DNA of 64,000 nucleotides from Congzhengia minquanensis. Its GTDB lineage: Bacteria; Bacillota; Clostridia; UBA1381; UBA9506. The notes under the pieces are model-generated. The model was not told the DNA's origin. It ran no database searches and saw only the letters and a list, made by a program, of their open reading frames with translations. Within the stretch, counting starts at the first letter, position 1. Every line of letters begins with the position of its first letter. Both the position numbers and the translations under genes were made by a program. Shown here in pieces: positions 14,530 to 23,576 of the stretch. The stretch spans positions 227,917 to 291,916 of the forward strand of contig NZ_JACRSU010000004.1 of the NCBI RefSeq assembly GCF_014384785.1, in the 5' to 3' direction.

Positions 14530-16878
14530 TTACCAGATTTTCACTCTGTTTTCGAGAGCTACCCACATTCCGTCGTTTTCATCAATGTCGAAGACTTCAT
14601 AAAATTCGTCTAAATTTACCACCACGCGGTTCACTCTGAGCTTTTCCGTACTGTGCACGTCTGCCTGGGACGCAAACTGGCAATATTCTCTGCTGGCGGT
14701 AGACGCCCAGCAGTTCGCCATGCTGGTGTAAAGGGTTTTAAAGTCCGGGTTGTCAAGTCCGGCTGCAATTTCCGTAATGCAGGCAGCCGCTCCCTGATCC
14801 GCAACATTCTCACTTAAGGTGAGCGTTCCGTTCATGGGAATGCCGGGAACACCCTCCTGAGCGTCGTAAAAGCTTACCATTTTGTCGCACAACTTTTGAA
14901 AGGCCGCATAGTCCTCTTCTGTCCACCAGTCGGCAGCGTTGCCGTTTTCGTCGAACTTTGCGCCGTTGTTATCAAAAGCGTGGGTAATTTCATGGGCAAT
15001 GATGTAGCCAATGCCGCCCAGGTTTTGTTCGTAGGAAGCATTTACATCATACATAGGCGCCTGCAGAATTGCCGCCGGGAACGTGATGTCGTTCTGGGTT
15101 GCGCTGTAGCAGGCGTTCACTGTGAAGGGATACATAATCCACTGTGTTTTGTCCACAGGCTTGTTTTGCAGCGACAGGGTATATTCCCGCTGGGCTGCAG
15201 CAATCTCTAACATGTTGGCAAAATAGCTTCCGCCGTCTGCCGCGGATCGGATTTCCGCTCCGTCTAAATACGTTTCCCATTTGTCGGGATAGCCAATTTT
15301 AATGCCCATGGTGTCTAACTTTTTCAGGGCGCGTTCTTTTGTGGCGCCGCTCATCCAAGTAAGGTTTTCAATCCGCTTTCTATAAACGGATATAATGTCC
15401 TGCACCATCTTCTCCACGTCCTGCTTTGCTTCTTCCGTGAAATATTTTTCTGCATAAATTTCTCCGATATAGTCCGGCATGGTGCTTTGCAGCGTCATGG
15501 CCGCACGCTCCTCCGGCGAATAACTGCCTGCGGTGCCCATAAATTCCTGGTTAAACTTGTCGGCCGCGTCGATAAATTCCTGGTTCAGCGCGCCGCCCCA
15601 GCCGGAGAGCAGACTGATTTTTGCCCATGCCTTTAAGGTTTCGGTGTTTTTATCGCTGAAGATGCCGGCAAACGCCTTGGTGCGTTCTACGTCAAAAATA
15701 ACGAAGCTGTCTGCTTTGGAAAGACCGGACGCTTCAAACACCGCGTCAATATCCACGTTCGGGAACATGTCCTTAATTTCCTGCATGGTGAAGACGTTGT
15801 ATATCTTATCCACGTTGTTGCCGTCTTCGGTGTTCATCATAGAGGCGGCAATTTCCGCTTCCATGTCATAGCACTTCTGCGCCATTGCTGCTGCGTTATC
15901 TTCCGGTTCACCGCCTAAAACCAGCAGGTTTTTTAAATAATTTATATAGCTGTTTTTTTGCGTTTCTGTGCCGTTTTGATAAGTGTCTTTGGGCAGACTG
16001 GGAGAAAAGGTGTAAAATACAGGCATATATTTCGTGCTGTCCTTCAAGTCTACCGACAGGTTAAAGCCCATATACGGCGTTATATACATCTCCTGTGACA
16101 AGGTGTTTTGCACGTTGATTAAATCTTTTGTTGTTTTGGCAGAGTCAACCAAATCAAGATATGGTTGAATGGGGGCGATGCCGGCCTTGTTTCGCGACTC
16201 CATGTCTGTGATGTTTTTATAAAAGTCAGCAATTTTTTGTTCTTTGCTGCCGGCCTCATATGTACCGCCGATAATTTCTTTAATAATGGCATCCACATTT
16301 TCGGTACTTTTGTCGTTCAAATCATACAGCGTTCCGCTGATGGTTCTGCCCGGTTTTATTTCCAGGCTGTTTAGCTTGTCCTTGTTCACCGCGGCATAAA
16401 AGTCGTCTTTTAAATTTGTGCCGTAAAGGGAAAACACTCTGTCGATGAACAGTTCCATCTGATCTTTTGTTACGTTCTGGTTGGGCGAAAAAACGCCCGG
16501 GGCAGTTCCGGCCACAATTCCTGCTTGAAACACGCCTGAAAGCTCGGTTTTTGCCCATTCGGGAATATCGGTGAAGCTCTCCATTGGAATAGCCACTCTG
16601 GCGTTGTGGCCTGTGGGCTGCGGAAGCTCGCCAAAGGCGCGCTTTAACATCACCAATGCCTCGGCCCTGGTAACGGACCGCTCCTCGTGAAGCTGGCCGT
16701 CTTCATAGCCTTTTATAATATCCGTTTTTTGAACTGCAGGGTTATAGTCGTCTGCCGCGGAAAGCAGCATGGCGGCAACGTCGCCCCTTGTTGCATAGTC
16801 TTCCTCCGCCATTGCCACAGGAACGCTGCCAAGCAGCGCCGCGCACAGCAGAAAAGAAGTGATTTTTTTTGCAAGCAT
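14530..16878 (-). CDS. SLH-domain M13-family (neprilysin-like) zinc metallopeptidase
   Basis: A 782-residue exported protein. A signal peptide (about residues 1-24, 'ITSFLLCAALLGSVPVAMAEE') is followed by two to three S-layer homology repeats (about 28-150, with 'YATRGDVAAMLL', 'SVTRAEALVMLKRAFG' and 'NVTKDQMELFIDRVF') that would tether it to the cell wall. The rest is an M13 peptidase. 'IAHEITHAFDNNGAKFDENG' supplies the HExxH zinc site and catalytic Glu, and 'ENVADQGA' supplies the ExxxD third-ligand motif. M13 enzymes cleave peptides outside the cell. The SLH anchor in front of an M13 domain is an uncommon arrangement. The start at 16878 has AAGGAGAAC. It looks monocistronic. Confidence 0.9.
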   Translation of the reverse strand: MLAKKITSFLLCAALLGSVPVAMAEEDYATRGDVAAMLLSAADDYNPAVQKTDIIKGYEDGQLHEERSVTRAEALVMLKRAFGELPQPTGHNARVAIPMESFTDIPEWAKTELSGVFQAGIVAGTAPGVFSPNQNVTKDQMELFIDRVFSLYGTNLKDDFYAAVNKDKLNSLEIKPGRTISGTLYDLNDKSTENVDAIIKEIIGGTYEAGSKEQKIADFYKNITDMESRNKAGIAPIQPYLDLVDSAKTTKDLINVQNTLSQEMYITPYMGFNLSVDLKDSTKYMPVFYTFSPSLPKDTYQNGTETQKNSYINYLKNLLVLGGEPEDNAAAMAQKCYDMEAEIAASMMNTEDGNNVDKIYNVFTMQEIKDMFPNVDIDAVFEASGLSKADSFVIFDVERTKAFAGIFSDKNTETLKAWAKISLLSGWGGALNQEFIDAADKFNQEFMGTAGSYSPEERAAMTLQSTMPDYIGEIYAEKYFTEEAKQDVEKMVQDIISVYRKRIENLTWMSGATKERALKKLDTMGIKIGYPDKWETYLDGAEIRSAADGGSYFANMLEIAAAQREYTLSLQNKPVDKTQWIMYPFTVNACYSATQNDITFPAAILQAPMYDVNASYEQNLGGIGYIIAHEITHAFDNNGAKFDENGNAADWWTEEDYAAFQKLCDKMVSFYDAQEGVPGIPMNGTLTLSENVADQGAAACITEIAAGLDNPDFKTLYTSMANCWASTASREYCQFASQADVHSTEKLRVNRVVVNLDEFYEVFDIDENDGMWVALENRVKIW

Positions 16879-16993
16879 AAATGTAGTTCTCCTTTTTATC
16901 AGTTTGTCTTCATTATACGCCCGTTTGAGGGGTGAATCAAGCGCTATATGCCAATGTTCATACTTTTTTTATGATTGGGGGAAAAGATTGGTC

Positions 16994-17022
16994 TTGATTA
17001 TTTTGCAAAATCTTGCTATACT
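16994..17022 (+). promoter_or_regulatory. Promoter of the one-pass membrane protein gene
   Basis: TTGATT at 16994-16999, 17 bases, TATACT at 17017-17022. It lies 31 bases before ATG 17053. This rules out an earlier in-frame ATG at 16975, which lies upstream of the promoter. Confidence 0.65.
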
Positions 17023-17052
17023 AAAGATATTATTAGAAAAAGGCGGGATTTC

Positions 17053-17703
17053 ATGGCAGAAAAAAAAGAAAAAGGCTTTTTGCTCTCTTCATTGGAAAAT
17101 TTTTGGTATTATTATAAATGGCCCTTTTTGGGCGGCATTGTAATTTTCTTTGTCGTGATAATTGCAATGATAAATTTTTCCAGCGTGGAGGAGCCGTCAG
17201 ACGCCAGCGTGCTGGCGGTGTTTGCCCGTCCGCTCACCACACAGGAGTTTGAGTTTCAATCCAGGCTGGAGGGTGTGATTGAAGATGCAGACGGCAACGG
17301 CACAAAGCAGATTTCTACCAACGCCCTATATATTACAGAAAGCGGGAAGAGCGACGAGGACTCCCTGGCCATCAGCAAGTTTGAAAACACCATAGCCTAT
17401 GCCCAGTCGGATTTGGTGCTTTTAGACGGCACGAACTTAAATCGGTTTCAATCAAAGGATTTTTTAGAACCCCTGGAAAACTATGTTGATGTTTCACAGT
17501 TTGATAGTGACAGCCTGGTTTACCGTGACGGCAAAGCGGTTGCTGTAAAGCTAACAAATAGTAAGCTGCTTTTAGACATGCAGTTTTTTATTGACGACGT
17601 TTATGCAGGGATTATGTTTGTGCCGGAGGAGGGGACGCCAAGTCTTGAAACTCATAGGAAAAATGCAGCTGCCATGTTGCTGAAACTGAGCGAAAAAGAG
17701 TAA
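17053..17703 (+). CDS. One-pass membrane protein of unknown function
   Basis: A 216-residue protein. The start at ATG 17053 is set by the promoter at 16994-17022. The short basic cytoplasmic N-terminus ('MAEKKEKGFLLSSLENFWYY') leads into one strong transmembrane helix (about residues 33-52, 'GGIVIFFVVIIAMINF'). The remaining 160 residues would lie outside. The external part contains 'SDLVLLDGTNLNRFQSKDFL' and 'LEPLENYVDVSQF', reminiscent of periplasmic-binding-like proteins in which a residue stretch refers to a bound ligand, but no family was recognised. It is monocistronic, with its own promoter and terminator. Confidence 0.75.
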   Translation: MAEKKEKGFLLSSLENFWYYYKWPFLGGIVIFFVVIIAMINFSSVEEPSDASVLAVFARPLTTQEFEFQSRLEGVIEDADGNGTKQISTNALYITESGKSDEDSLAISKFENTIAYAQSDLVLLDGTNLNRFQSKDFLEPLENYVDVSQFDSDSLVYRDGKAVAVKLTNSKLLLDMQFFIDDVYAGIMFVPEEGTPSLETHRKNAAAMLLKLSEKE

Positions 17704-17716
17704 AAAAAGACCAAAA

Positions 17717-17743
17717 ACCTGCGCGAACTGCGCAGGTTTTTTT
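17717..17743 (+). terminator. Rho-independent terminator
   Basis: The stem ACCTGCGC (17717-17724) pairs with GCGCAGGT (17730-17737), has a 5-base loop, and is followed by a run of seven Ts. It lies 14 bases after the stop of the membrane protein gene. Confidence 0.9.
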
Positions 17744-17883
17744 ATAACCATTTTTCTTCAAAATCAGTCCCTTTCTGACAGTTTATGTCACGATTTTTAT
17801 GTGGTATTGTATTTCGCTTTAAAACATTATAAAATATAAATAAATGTAACAATTCTATATTTGTTATATTCTTCCATAATAGG

Positions 17884-17912
17884 AACTAATTAAGGAAAAA
17901 CCTTTATTAGTT
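17884..17912. promoter_or_regulatory. Imperfect 12-bp inverted repeat upstream of the XRE gene
   Basis: AACTAATTAAGG (17884-17895) and CCTTTATTAGTT (17901-17912) pair with one mismatch around a 5-base loop. It lies about 60 bases before the putative TTG start of the XRE regulator. It could be an operator for that protein or a short hairpin. There is no T run, so a terminator is unlikely. Confidence 0.4.
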
Positions 17913-18015
17913 TATTTTATTCTTCTGATTTTTGCGATACAATATTTGTCGTATTTTGAAAAGGGAGTGGTTATTTTGGAATTAGATTTTAAAAGCACTC
18001 GGTAGAAGAATTAAA

Positions 18016-18339
18016 ATGGCCAGAACGAAAGCCAACATATCGCAAAAATTGCTGGCTGAGAAAGTTCATATCAGCAGCAAACACCTCAGCAACATTGAAA
18101 CGGGTAACACCACGGTGAGCCTGCCTATTTTTCTCGATATTGCAAACGAACTTGAAGTTTCTCCCGACACACTTTTGTGTGATTCTATGATCAATGCCAA
18201 ACAGGCATACATCAAAAAAATCAGTTTACTCATGAAAGATTGCGACGATTACGAGGCGCGGTTCATAGAGGAAAACCTGACACAGATGTTGGATTCGTTT
18301 CGAAAGCTTGAAAAAATGAGGCGGGAAAAAGGTTCTTAA
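18016..18339 (+). CDS. XRE-family HTH regulator, 5' end apparently frameshifted
   Basis: From ATG 18016 the frame encodes 107 residues with an HTH_3 core ('NISQKLLAEKVHISSKHLSN', 'IETGNTTVSLPIFLDIANEL') and a C-terminal helix. The first helix of the fold is missing from this start, and no good ribosome site precedes it. Upstream, TTG 17976 behind AAGGGAGTGG opens a frame encoding M-E-L-D-F-K. After one base too many in the AAAA run at 17991-17994, the downstream frame resumes as A-L-G-R-R-I-K-M. Together these give a complete XRE N-terminus. The gene is therefore probably a single-base frameshift of a TTG-initiated regulator, either real or a sequencing error. Confidence 0.75.
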   Translation: MARTKANISQKLLAEKVHISSKHLSNIETGNTTVSLPIFLDIANELEVSPDTLLCDSMINAKQAYIKKISLLMKDCDDYEARFIEENLTQMLDSFRKLEKMRREKGS

Positions 18340-18428
18340 ATCACTGATATTTTCAGTGTCAAAGCCCGAACAGGGCTTGACATAGGACCTGCCAAACGGG
18401 TCCGGGGTGGTGCGTTGCCACAGAGGTT
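18340..18428. other. Short hairpin-rich gap between convergent genes
   Basis: Three small stem-loops follow each other: CACTGATATTTTCAGTG, AAGCCC-GAACA-GGGCTT, and GGACC-N8-GGTCC. They lie between the XRE stop and the addB stop. None has a T run on the plus strand. They may act as a weak bidirectional terminator or form a structured transcript tail. Confidence 0.35.
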
Positions 18429-21400
18429 TTAATTCATTTTGTTCCACACTTCATCGTCAGATGAAAACTCAAAGGCCCTGCGGCACGGGTGGATATTCGG
18501 GTCGAATCCGCACACAGATACATATTTGCAAAAAGAGCATTGGAGAGCTTTTCCAGATTTTACAGGCCGAATATCCACATTTCCACCCATAATTTCCTGC
18601 CCGATTTTTATAAGCGTGTTATGAATATACCGGTTTAACGTTTCAAACTGTTCTCTGCTGGCGGTTTTCGACTGCGATTTGGACACGGTTCCGTCTGACT
18701 TTAAGTAAACGGGAATTACGGCCGACCAGCCGCTGATTTCTCCGTCGATTGCGCGGATAACCTCCGGATCGTCGGAGGAAAGACCGCTCATTTTAAAGGC
18801 TTTTATATCCTTGGCGTTGTCAGCTCCGGTTTCCGGTGTGCCGTCTAACACCGGGTCGTCTAACCGGAAATAAAACATGCCGCCGAATTCTGTGTCACCG
18901 TTTGTTTTTTCCGCAATTCCTTTTGCTGCGGCCGCCATATATACGGCGAGCTGCAGGGTTGTGCCGTTAAAAATGTCCGCCAGAGAATATCCCTTTGCGC
19001 CGGATTTATAGTCTATGACCTTTAAATAGAGCTTCCCGCCGCGGGATAAGGTGTCAATCCGGTCAATTCTGCCAGACATGGTAACTTCGCCGCCGCCGGG
19101 CAGCGCAACGGTTACAGGAGGCAATTCGCCGTTTTTATCGAACTTCACTTCAAATGCCGCCGGTTCAAATTCTCCCCGGGCCACATGTTCACAAATGGCC
19201 CAAACAGATTTTGAAACCAGGCTTTTCAGCCTTTTTTTCAGGGCCTCCAACCGGCCGGCGCTATACATATTTTTAATAAACATAGTGCCGAATAAATTTT
19301 CTATAATGGCGTCTGTCATTTCGCGCTGCTCATCTGGCGTAATGGTGCGAAAAGACAGATTTTGTTTTTTCATTTCTGCGGAAAACCGCTCAATAATTTC
19401 ATGAAGCAGGCTGCCAATATCCGGCGCCTCAACCTTTAACACCTTTCGTTCCTTTGCCTTTAACCCATACTCAATGAAAAATGAAAACGGACACGCAGAA
19501 TACCGCTCAAAGCGGGAAACGCTGCCGTATAAACTGCTGCCGTAAAGGTTTAAAACCGTGTCGTTTGAAAGTTTTCCGGCTGTGTTTGTATATTTAAAGA
19601 ACCGCTGGGCCCTCTCGAGCCTCTGCCGGTAAGCTTCATCCTCCATCAAAACAGAAAACAGGGCTTTTGCCGCGTCGTTTTCGCCCAGCTGGTCCATATG
19701 CGTTAAAACATAGGTATAGGCCGACTGCTTGGAGGCTACCGTTGTTTCCGGCCGCTGCTCTTTTAAGCTGAGCTCGTTTGAAGCTTTCAGCCCGGGAAAG
19801 GTGCGCTTTAATTTTGATATGAACATAGAGGGGCGCAGGCCGCCGCCAAAATCGTCCCCCACGGGGTAGGAAACAAACAGCTTTTCCCGGCAGATGTTCA
19901 CAGCAGTGTAAACCGAAAATTCTGCGTCGCTGATCAGTTTTTTTGCGTCAGGTGCCACAGATATACCCTGCGAAAGCAAAAATTCCCGTTCGCTGTCGGA
20001 CAGGAGGGCGCTGGGGGCGGGGGCGGGCGGGAATATTCCGTCGTTTGCGCCGATAACAAAGGCCGCGCGGACGTTTTTGATTACGGAGCGGTTTAAATCA
20101 CCGAACGATACCTGGTCGTAAACCGTTGGAATCACTCCAATGCTTTTTTGGGAAAGCCCGGCTTCTAAAATTGCTCGCATGCCGGAAAGGCCTATGGTTT
20201 CGTTTCCCAGCAACTCTTCCATCAAGCTAAAGGTTTGCGTTAAAATATTATATACTTCTGTATATTCGTCCGCCTGGCGCAGCAGGCCCTCTGCCTGAAA
20301 CTTGCTGATAAGCTGTTCAATTTTTTCCTGCAGATGAGTCGCTTCAAAAAAGGACAGAAAAGCAGCAATGCGGCCGCCAACGGTTTTTGCTGCCGTAATT
20401 GTTTCTTTCAGCAGCAAAACGGGTTTCAGCAGACGGTTTTTCACTTCCAGGCAAGATGCGGCTTCGTCCGTCTGCGCGTCTTCACTGTCAAAAACGCCCC
20501 TTGCTTTGCGCAGAAAGCGTTCGTCGCTGAGCCAGTCGCCAAATTCCACTGCGCCGGCTAACGCATAGTTTTCCAGGCGGAACGCCTCCTCCTCGCTGAT
20601 ATCCGCAAAGCCCGATTTCATATAGGCCGTAACACGCTTTGTGGTGATGCCCAAGAGCAAATCGAACAGGGAAAACAGGTATAAAACAATGGGGTGGTTT
20701 AAAAAATCCCGGCGCGTGTCGGCAAAAACCGGAATGTCATACAGAGGGAAAACGGACTGGACGAGGTCGGCATAGCCGTCGTAGTCACCGGTGATCACAG
20801 CAATTTCGCGGTAGCTTGCCCCGGTTTCTTTCACAAATTTTTTGATTGCCGCCGCTGCATATACCACCTCTTCATATTTGCCCTTTGCAACATAGAGGGA
20901 AACGTCGGCGGGGGCGTCTGTTTTCAAAACCGCTTTTTTGCCGGACATGGCCTGTTCCAAAACAGACAGCTCCGGAGAGGAAAAACGCAGCGCAAGATTT
21001 AGCACCACAGGGGGCAAAACCTTTGCACCCGCATTTTGTGCAATGCGTTCTAAGGCCTTTTTCGTGTTGTTTGCGCTTGCAAAAACCGAGTTGGGGGGCA
21101 CGTGATCGCCGGGCATGGTCAAGGTCACAGTGACAGAAGCGCCCACTGCCAGAAATGCTTCAATGCAGGCCAGCTCGTTTTGTGTAAATCGATAGAACTC
21201 GTCAATAAAAATATTTGCATTTTTAATATAGTCGCTGTCAAAGCACAAAGACGCCATCAGCGTTAAATCGTCGTCGCTGTCTGAAATGCTTTCAGACAGG
21301 AGTTTGTTATATGCTTCATAGATGTAAGAAAGGTCGCGCAGCCGCGCCGAAAACAGGTGTTCCTCTGTTTTTTCTGCTGCTGCCTGCAACGCTTCCGGCG

Positions 21401-21791
21401 TTACCTGTCCTTTTTTCAGTTCGGAAACCGCATCCATAAATAGACGGATTAAGCCCTGCTTGTCCGCCGCTGTGCGGTAAAACACCAGCTTGTTTTTGCA
21501 GCTGCTAAAGGCCCTTAACACCAGCATGGCTTTGCCTGCGCCGTCTGTGGGATTATGGTTCAGGCCCGCGCCGGCAATGAGTTTTTTTGCAAGGCGGCCA
21601 AAGGAGGTTACGTTAAAATCGTCGTGAATATAGCCCTTTTCGTTTAAAAAGGCGCTCTCGCCCTGATGGGAATATTGTTCCGGAACAATCATTAGTGTGC
21701 GCAAGCCTTTTTCCTCCGCCTGAGCCGCCTGTTTCACGCAGTATTCACTTTTTCCGCTTCCTGCCCGTCCGAGCACAAATTGCAGCGGCAT
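18429..21791 (-). CDS. addB: ATP-dependent helicase/nuclease subunit B (AddB)
   Basis: A 1120-residue protein, close to the usual AddB length of about 1160. AddB works with AddA to resect double-strand breaks and find Chi sites. The N-terminal Walker A 'GRAGSGKSEYC' is at residues 8-18, and 'FIDEFYRFTQNELACIEAFL' is the motif II-like region. The C-terminal RecB-type nuclease has 'VIDYKSGAKGYSLA'. The Fe-S staple is one Cys in 'YSACPFSFFIEYGLK' plus 'CSFCKYVSVCG' at the end. The start at 21791 has AAGGAGGC. AddA, normally the next gene, is absent from this window; addB is instead last in a minus-strand run of envelope-type genes. Confidence 0.93.
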   Translation of the reverse strand: MPLQFVLGRAGSGKSEYCVKQAAQAEEKGLRTLMIVPEQYSHQGESAFLNEKGYIHDDFNVTSFGRLAKKLIAGAGLNHNPTDGAGKAMLVLRAFSSCKNKLVFYRTAADKQGLIRLFMDAVSELKKGQVTPEALQAAAEKTEEHLFSARLRDLSYIYEAYNKLLSESISDSDDDLTLMASLCFDSDYIKNANIFIDEFYRFTQNELACIEAFLAVGASVTVTLTMPGDHVPPNSVFASANNTKKALERIAQNAGAKVLPPVVLNLALRFSSPELSVLEQAMSGKKAVLKTDAPADVSLYVAKGKYEEVVYAAAAIKKFVKETGASYREIAVITGDYDGYADLVQSVFPLYDIPVFADTRRDFLNHPIVLYLFSLFDLLLGITTKRVTAYMKSGFADISEEEAFRLENYALAGAVEFGDWLSDERFLRKARGVFDSEDAQTDEAASCLEVKNRLLKPVLLLKETITAAKTVGGRIAAFLSFFEATHLQEKIEQLISKFQAEGLLRQADEYTEVYNILTQTFSLMEELLGNETIGLSGMRAILEAGLSQKSIGVIPTVYDQVSFGDLNRSVIKNVRAAFVIGANDGIFPPAPAPSALLSDSEREFLLSQGISVAPDAKKLISDAEFSVYTAVNICREKLFVSYPVGDDFGGGLRPSMFISKLKRTFPGLKASNELSLKEQRPETTVASKQSAYTYVLTHMDQLGENDAAKALFSVLMEDEAYRQRLERAQRFFKYTNTAGKLSNDTVLNLYGSSLYGSVSRFERYSACPFSFFIEYGLKAKERKVLKVEAPDIGSLLHEIIERFSAEMKKQNLSFRTITPDEQREMTDAIIENLFGTMFIKNMYSAGRLEALKKRLKSLVSKSVWAICEHVARGEFEPAAFEVKFDKNGELPPVTVALPGGGEVTMSGRIDRIDTLSRGGKLYLKVIDYKSGAKGYSLADIFNGTTLQLAVYMAAAAKGIAEKTNGDTEFGGMFYFRLDDPVLDGTPETGADNAKDIKAFKMSGLSSDDPEVIRAIDGEISGWSAVIPVYLKSDGTVSKSQSKTASREQFETLNRYIHNTLIKIGQEIMGGNVDIRPVKSGKALQCSFCKYVSVCGFDPNIHPCRRAFEFSSDDEVWNKMN

Positions 21792-21821
21792 AAAAAGCCT
21801 CCTTTTTTGATGAAAAGCCGG

Positions 21822-23552
21822 TTAAGCGAAGGCGATGGCTTCACTCACCGTCAGCGCCTTGAGATATAGCTTCACATTATTAGCGTTATTGTTAATTTTT
21901 ATATATTTCACGCCATTTATGTCGGACAGATAGCGGTTAAACCAGCCGAATCCAAACATTTGCTCGTTTCCGCCGTCATATAAAACGCCGTCAATTATAA
22001 ACATTACAATTCTGGGGCCGCCGTCCACAATGATAGTGACGTGGTGTGGGCCGGAGGATAAGGCATTTTCTCCTGTCGTTTTGGTGCACCAGAACTTGCC
22101 GTCGCCAATGGAGAATATCAACTGCCCGTCTTTTTGTTCAACGGCAATTCCCTTTTCGTTTTCCACGGTGGAGAGCAGCATGCCGTTTTCTCCCGTGATG
22201 TCGAAATCTAATGTAAAGCCGCAGTTGATGAATTTTGAGCGGCAGTCGATCTCCGCCTCAAAATCTTTCACGGTGAACGGTTGCAGGTAGGGCATGGCGC
22301 TGCCGTTTTCAAGGGTCGCAGCGTTTTTTGGTACGCGTCCTGCGTTCTCCAACTGTGCCCAGAGGCCCTCAATCAGATTTTTATCAATGTGGTTCACCGC
22401 CGCGTTCTGTTTTTGGGTTTCGGTTATGTAATATTCCCCGTTTGCTTCAATGAGGTCGGGGTAGGAAATGCGAATGTTAATGTCGTCGTCATACAACACA
22501 ATTTCCGGCTGGGAAAACCTTAAAATTTTACCTTGGGGAGAGTCGGCCTCCACCGCGCCGCACAGCCAGGCCGGGTTCCGCTCCTCATACCACCGGCAGC
22601 CGTTGTTGTGATACCAGTATAAATATTTTCCGTTTTCACACTTCCAAATGAAGTTGGCCGCCCGCGGGTGTTTCACCTGCCGCCCGTTATCGTAGGTGAG
22701 GGGCTCGGGTTTCGAAAAGCTCACGCCGCCGTCCCGGCTGTAGGCACAGTAGGGATGGCCGGTCACCGTTCGGAAGGTGCAGAAAATGCTGTTGTCGCTC
22801 AGCACAACAAAGCTATGCTCCTCTGAGATATTGCTCACCGCCCGGTCTGTACGAATGCCCCTGCCGCCTTTGGGAAACGTTTCCCAGGTAAGCTTTTCGG
22901 GGTTTGTTTCCGTTTCGATGTTTTGACAAAACAACAGCGTCCCTTCGGAATGATACATAAAACCTTCTCCGAATTTGCCAACCTTATATTGGGGAACAAA
23001 CACCCCGCCGTTATAAGAAAATGGCTTGCCTACGTTCCAGAAAAACTTGATTTTTCCGCCGTAGGGGTTCTCTAAATCCACCTGAAAATTTTCAAGGGGA
23101 ATGTCGTACCAGTTCTTTGACCAGGAGCGCCCGCAGTCGTCGCTGAATTTAAACACAAAATGACCTTGCGTATCTACCCGGGTGGTTACGCCGTTTTCAA
23201 AGGGAGGATCGTCTGCCAAAATGCTTCTTGTGTTGTCTGCGTTAAAGTTATAGAAGCAGTATATTCTGCCGGAACTGGTTTTATAAAGCACCGCATAAGA
23301 GGATTCGGGGCTGTTTGCGGATTCCACGTCGGTTACGTCTGTCCAGGTTTTGCCGCAGTCTGTGCTGCGCATGGAAATCACGTGCTGGCCGGCGTCGCCC
23401 TCCATGCCTGCCCCGGTGGTCACCACAAGCACCCACGCGCCGTCGTCTGCCTTCACAACATAGGGCTGGTCGGAATAATATTCCACAGGGATTTTGCTTC
23501 CGTTTTTAATGTTTCTCGCATCGTACGATGCATCTTTTTTTGTGTTGCGCAT
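21822..23552 (-). CDS. Sialidase-fold (BNR-repeat) protein with C-terminal jelly-roll domain
   Basis: A 576-residue protein without a signal peptide, so intracellular. The first 380 residues carry Asp-box (BNR) motifs SxDxGxxW ('STDCGKTWTD', 'SDDCGRSWSK', 'SRDGGVSFSK') typical of six-bladed sialidase propellers. The last 190 residues look like a LamG/concanavalin-type beta-sandwich ('FTVKDFEAEIDCRSKFINCG', 'HHVTIIVDGG', 'MFIIDGVLYDGG'). It may be a glycosidase acting on an imported oligosaccharide, but the sialidase arginine triad cannot be confirmed by eye, so sialidase activity is not claimed. Start at 23552 with AAAGGCGG. It sits between ktrB and addB with gaps under 35 bases. Confidence 0.65.
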   Translation of the reverse strand: MRNTKKDASYDARNIKNGSKIPVEYYSDQPYVVKADDGAWVLVVTTGAGMEGDAGQHVISMRSTDCGKTWTDVTDVESANSPESSYAVLYKTSSGRIYCFYNFNADNTRSILADDPPFENGVTTRVDTQGHFVFKFSDDCGRSWSKNWYDIPLENFQVDLENPYGGKIKFFWNVGKPFSYNGGVFVPQYKVGKFGEGFMYHSEGTLLFCQNIETETNPEKLTWETFPKGGRGIRTDRAVSNISEEHSFVVLSDNSIFCTFRTVTGHPYCAYSRDGGVSFSKPEPLTYDNGRQVKHPRAANFIWKCENGKYLYWYHNNGCRWYEERNPAWLCGAVEADSPQGKILRFSQPEIVLYDDDINIRISYPDLIEANGEYYITETQKQNAAVNHIDKNLIEGLWAQLENAGRVPKNAATLENGSAMPYLQPFTVKDFEAEIDCRSKFINCGFTLDFDITGENGMLLSTVENEKGIAVEQKDGQLIFSIGDGKFWCTKTTGENALSSGPHHVTIIVDGGPRIVMFIIDGVLYDGGNEQMFGFGWFNRYLSDINGVKYIKINNNANNVKLYLKALTVSEAIAFA

Positions 23553-23576
23553 CTTTTTTCCGCCTTTCGTTTTATC

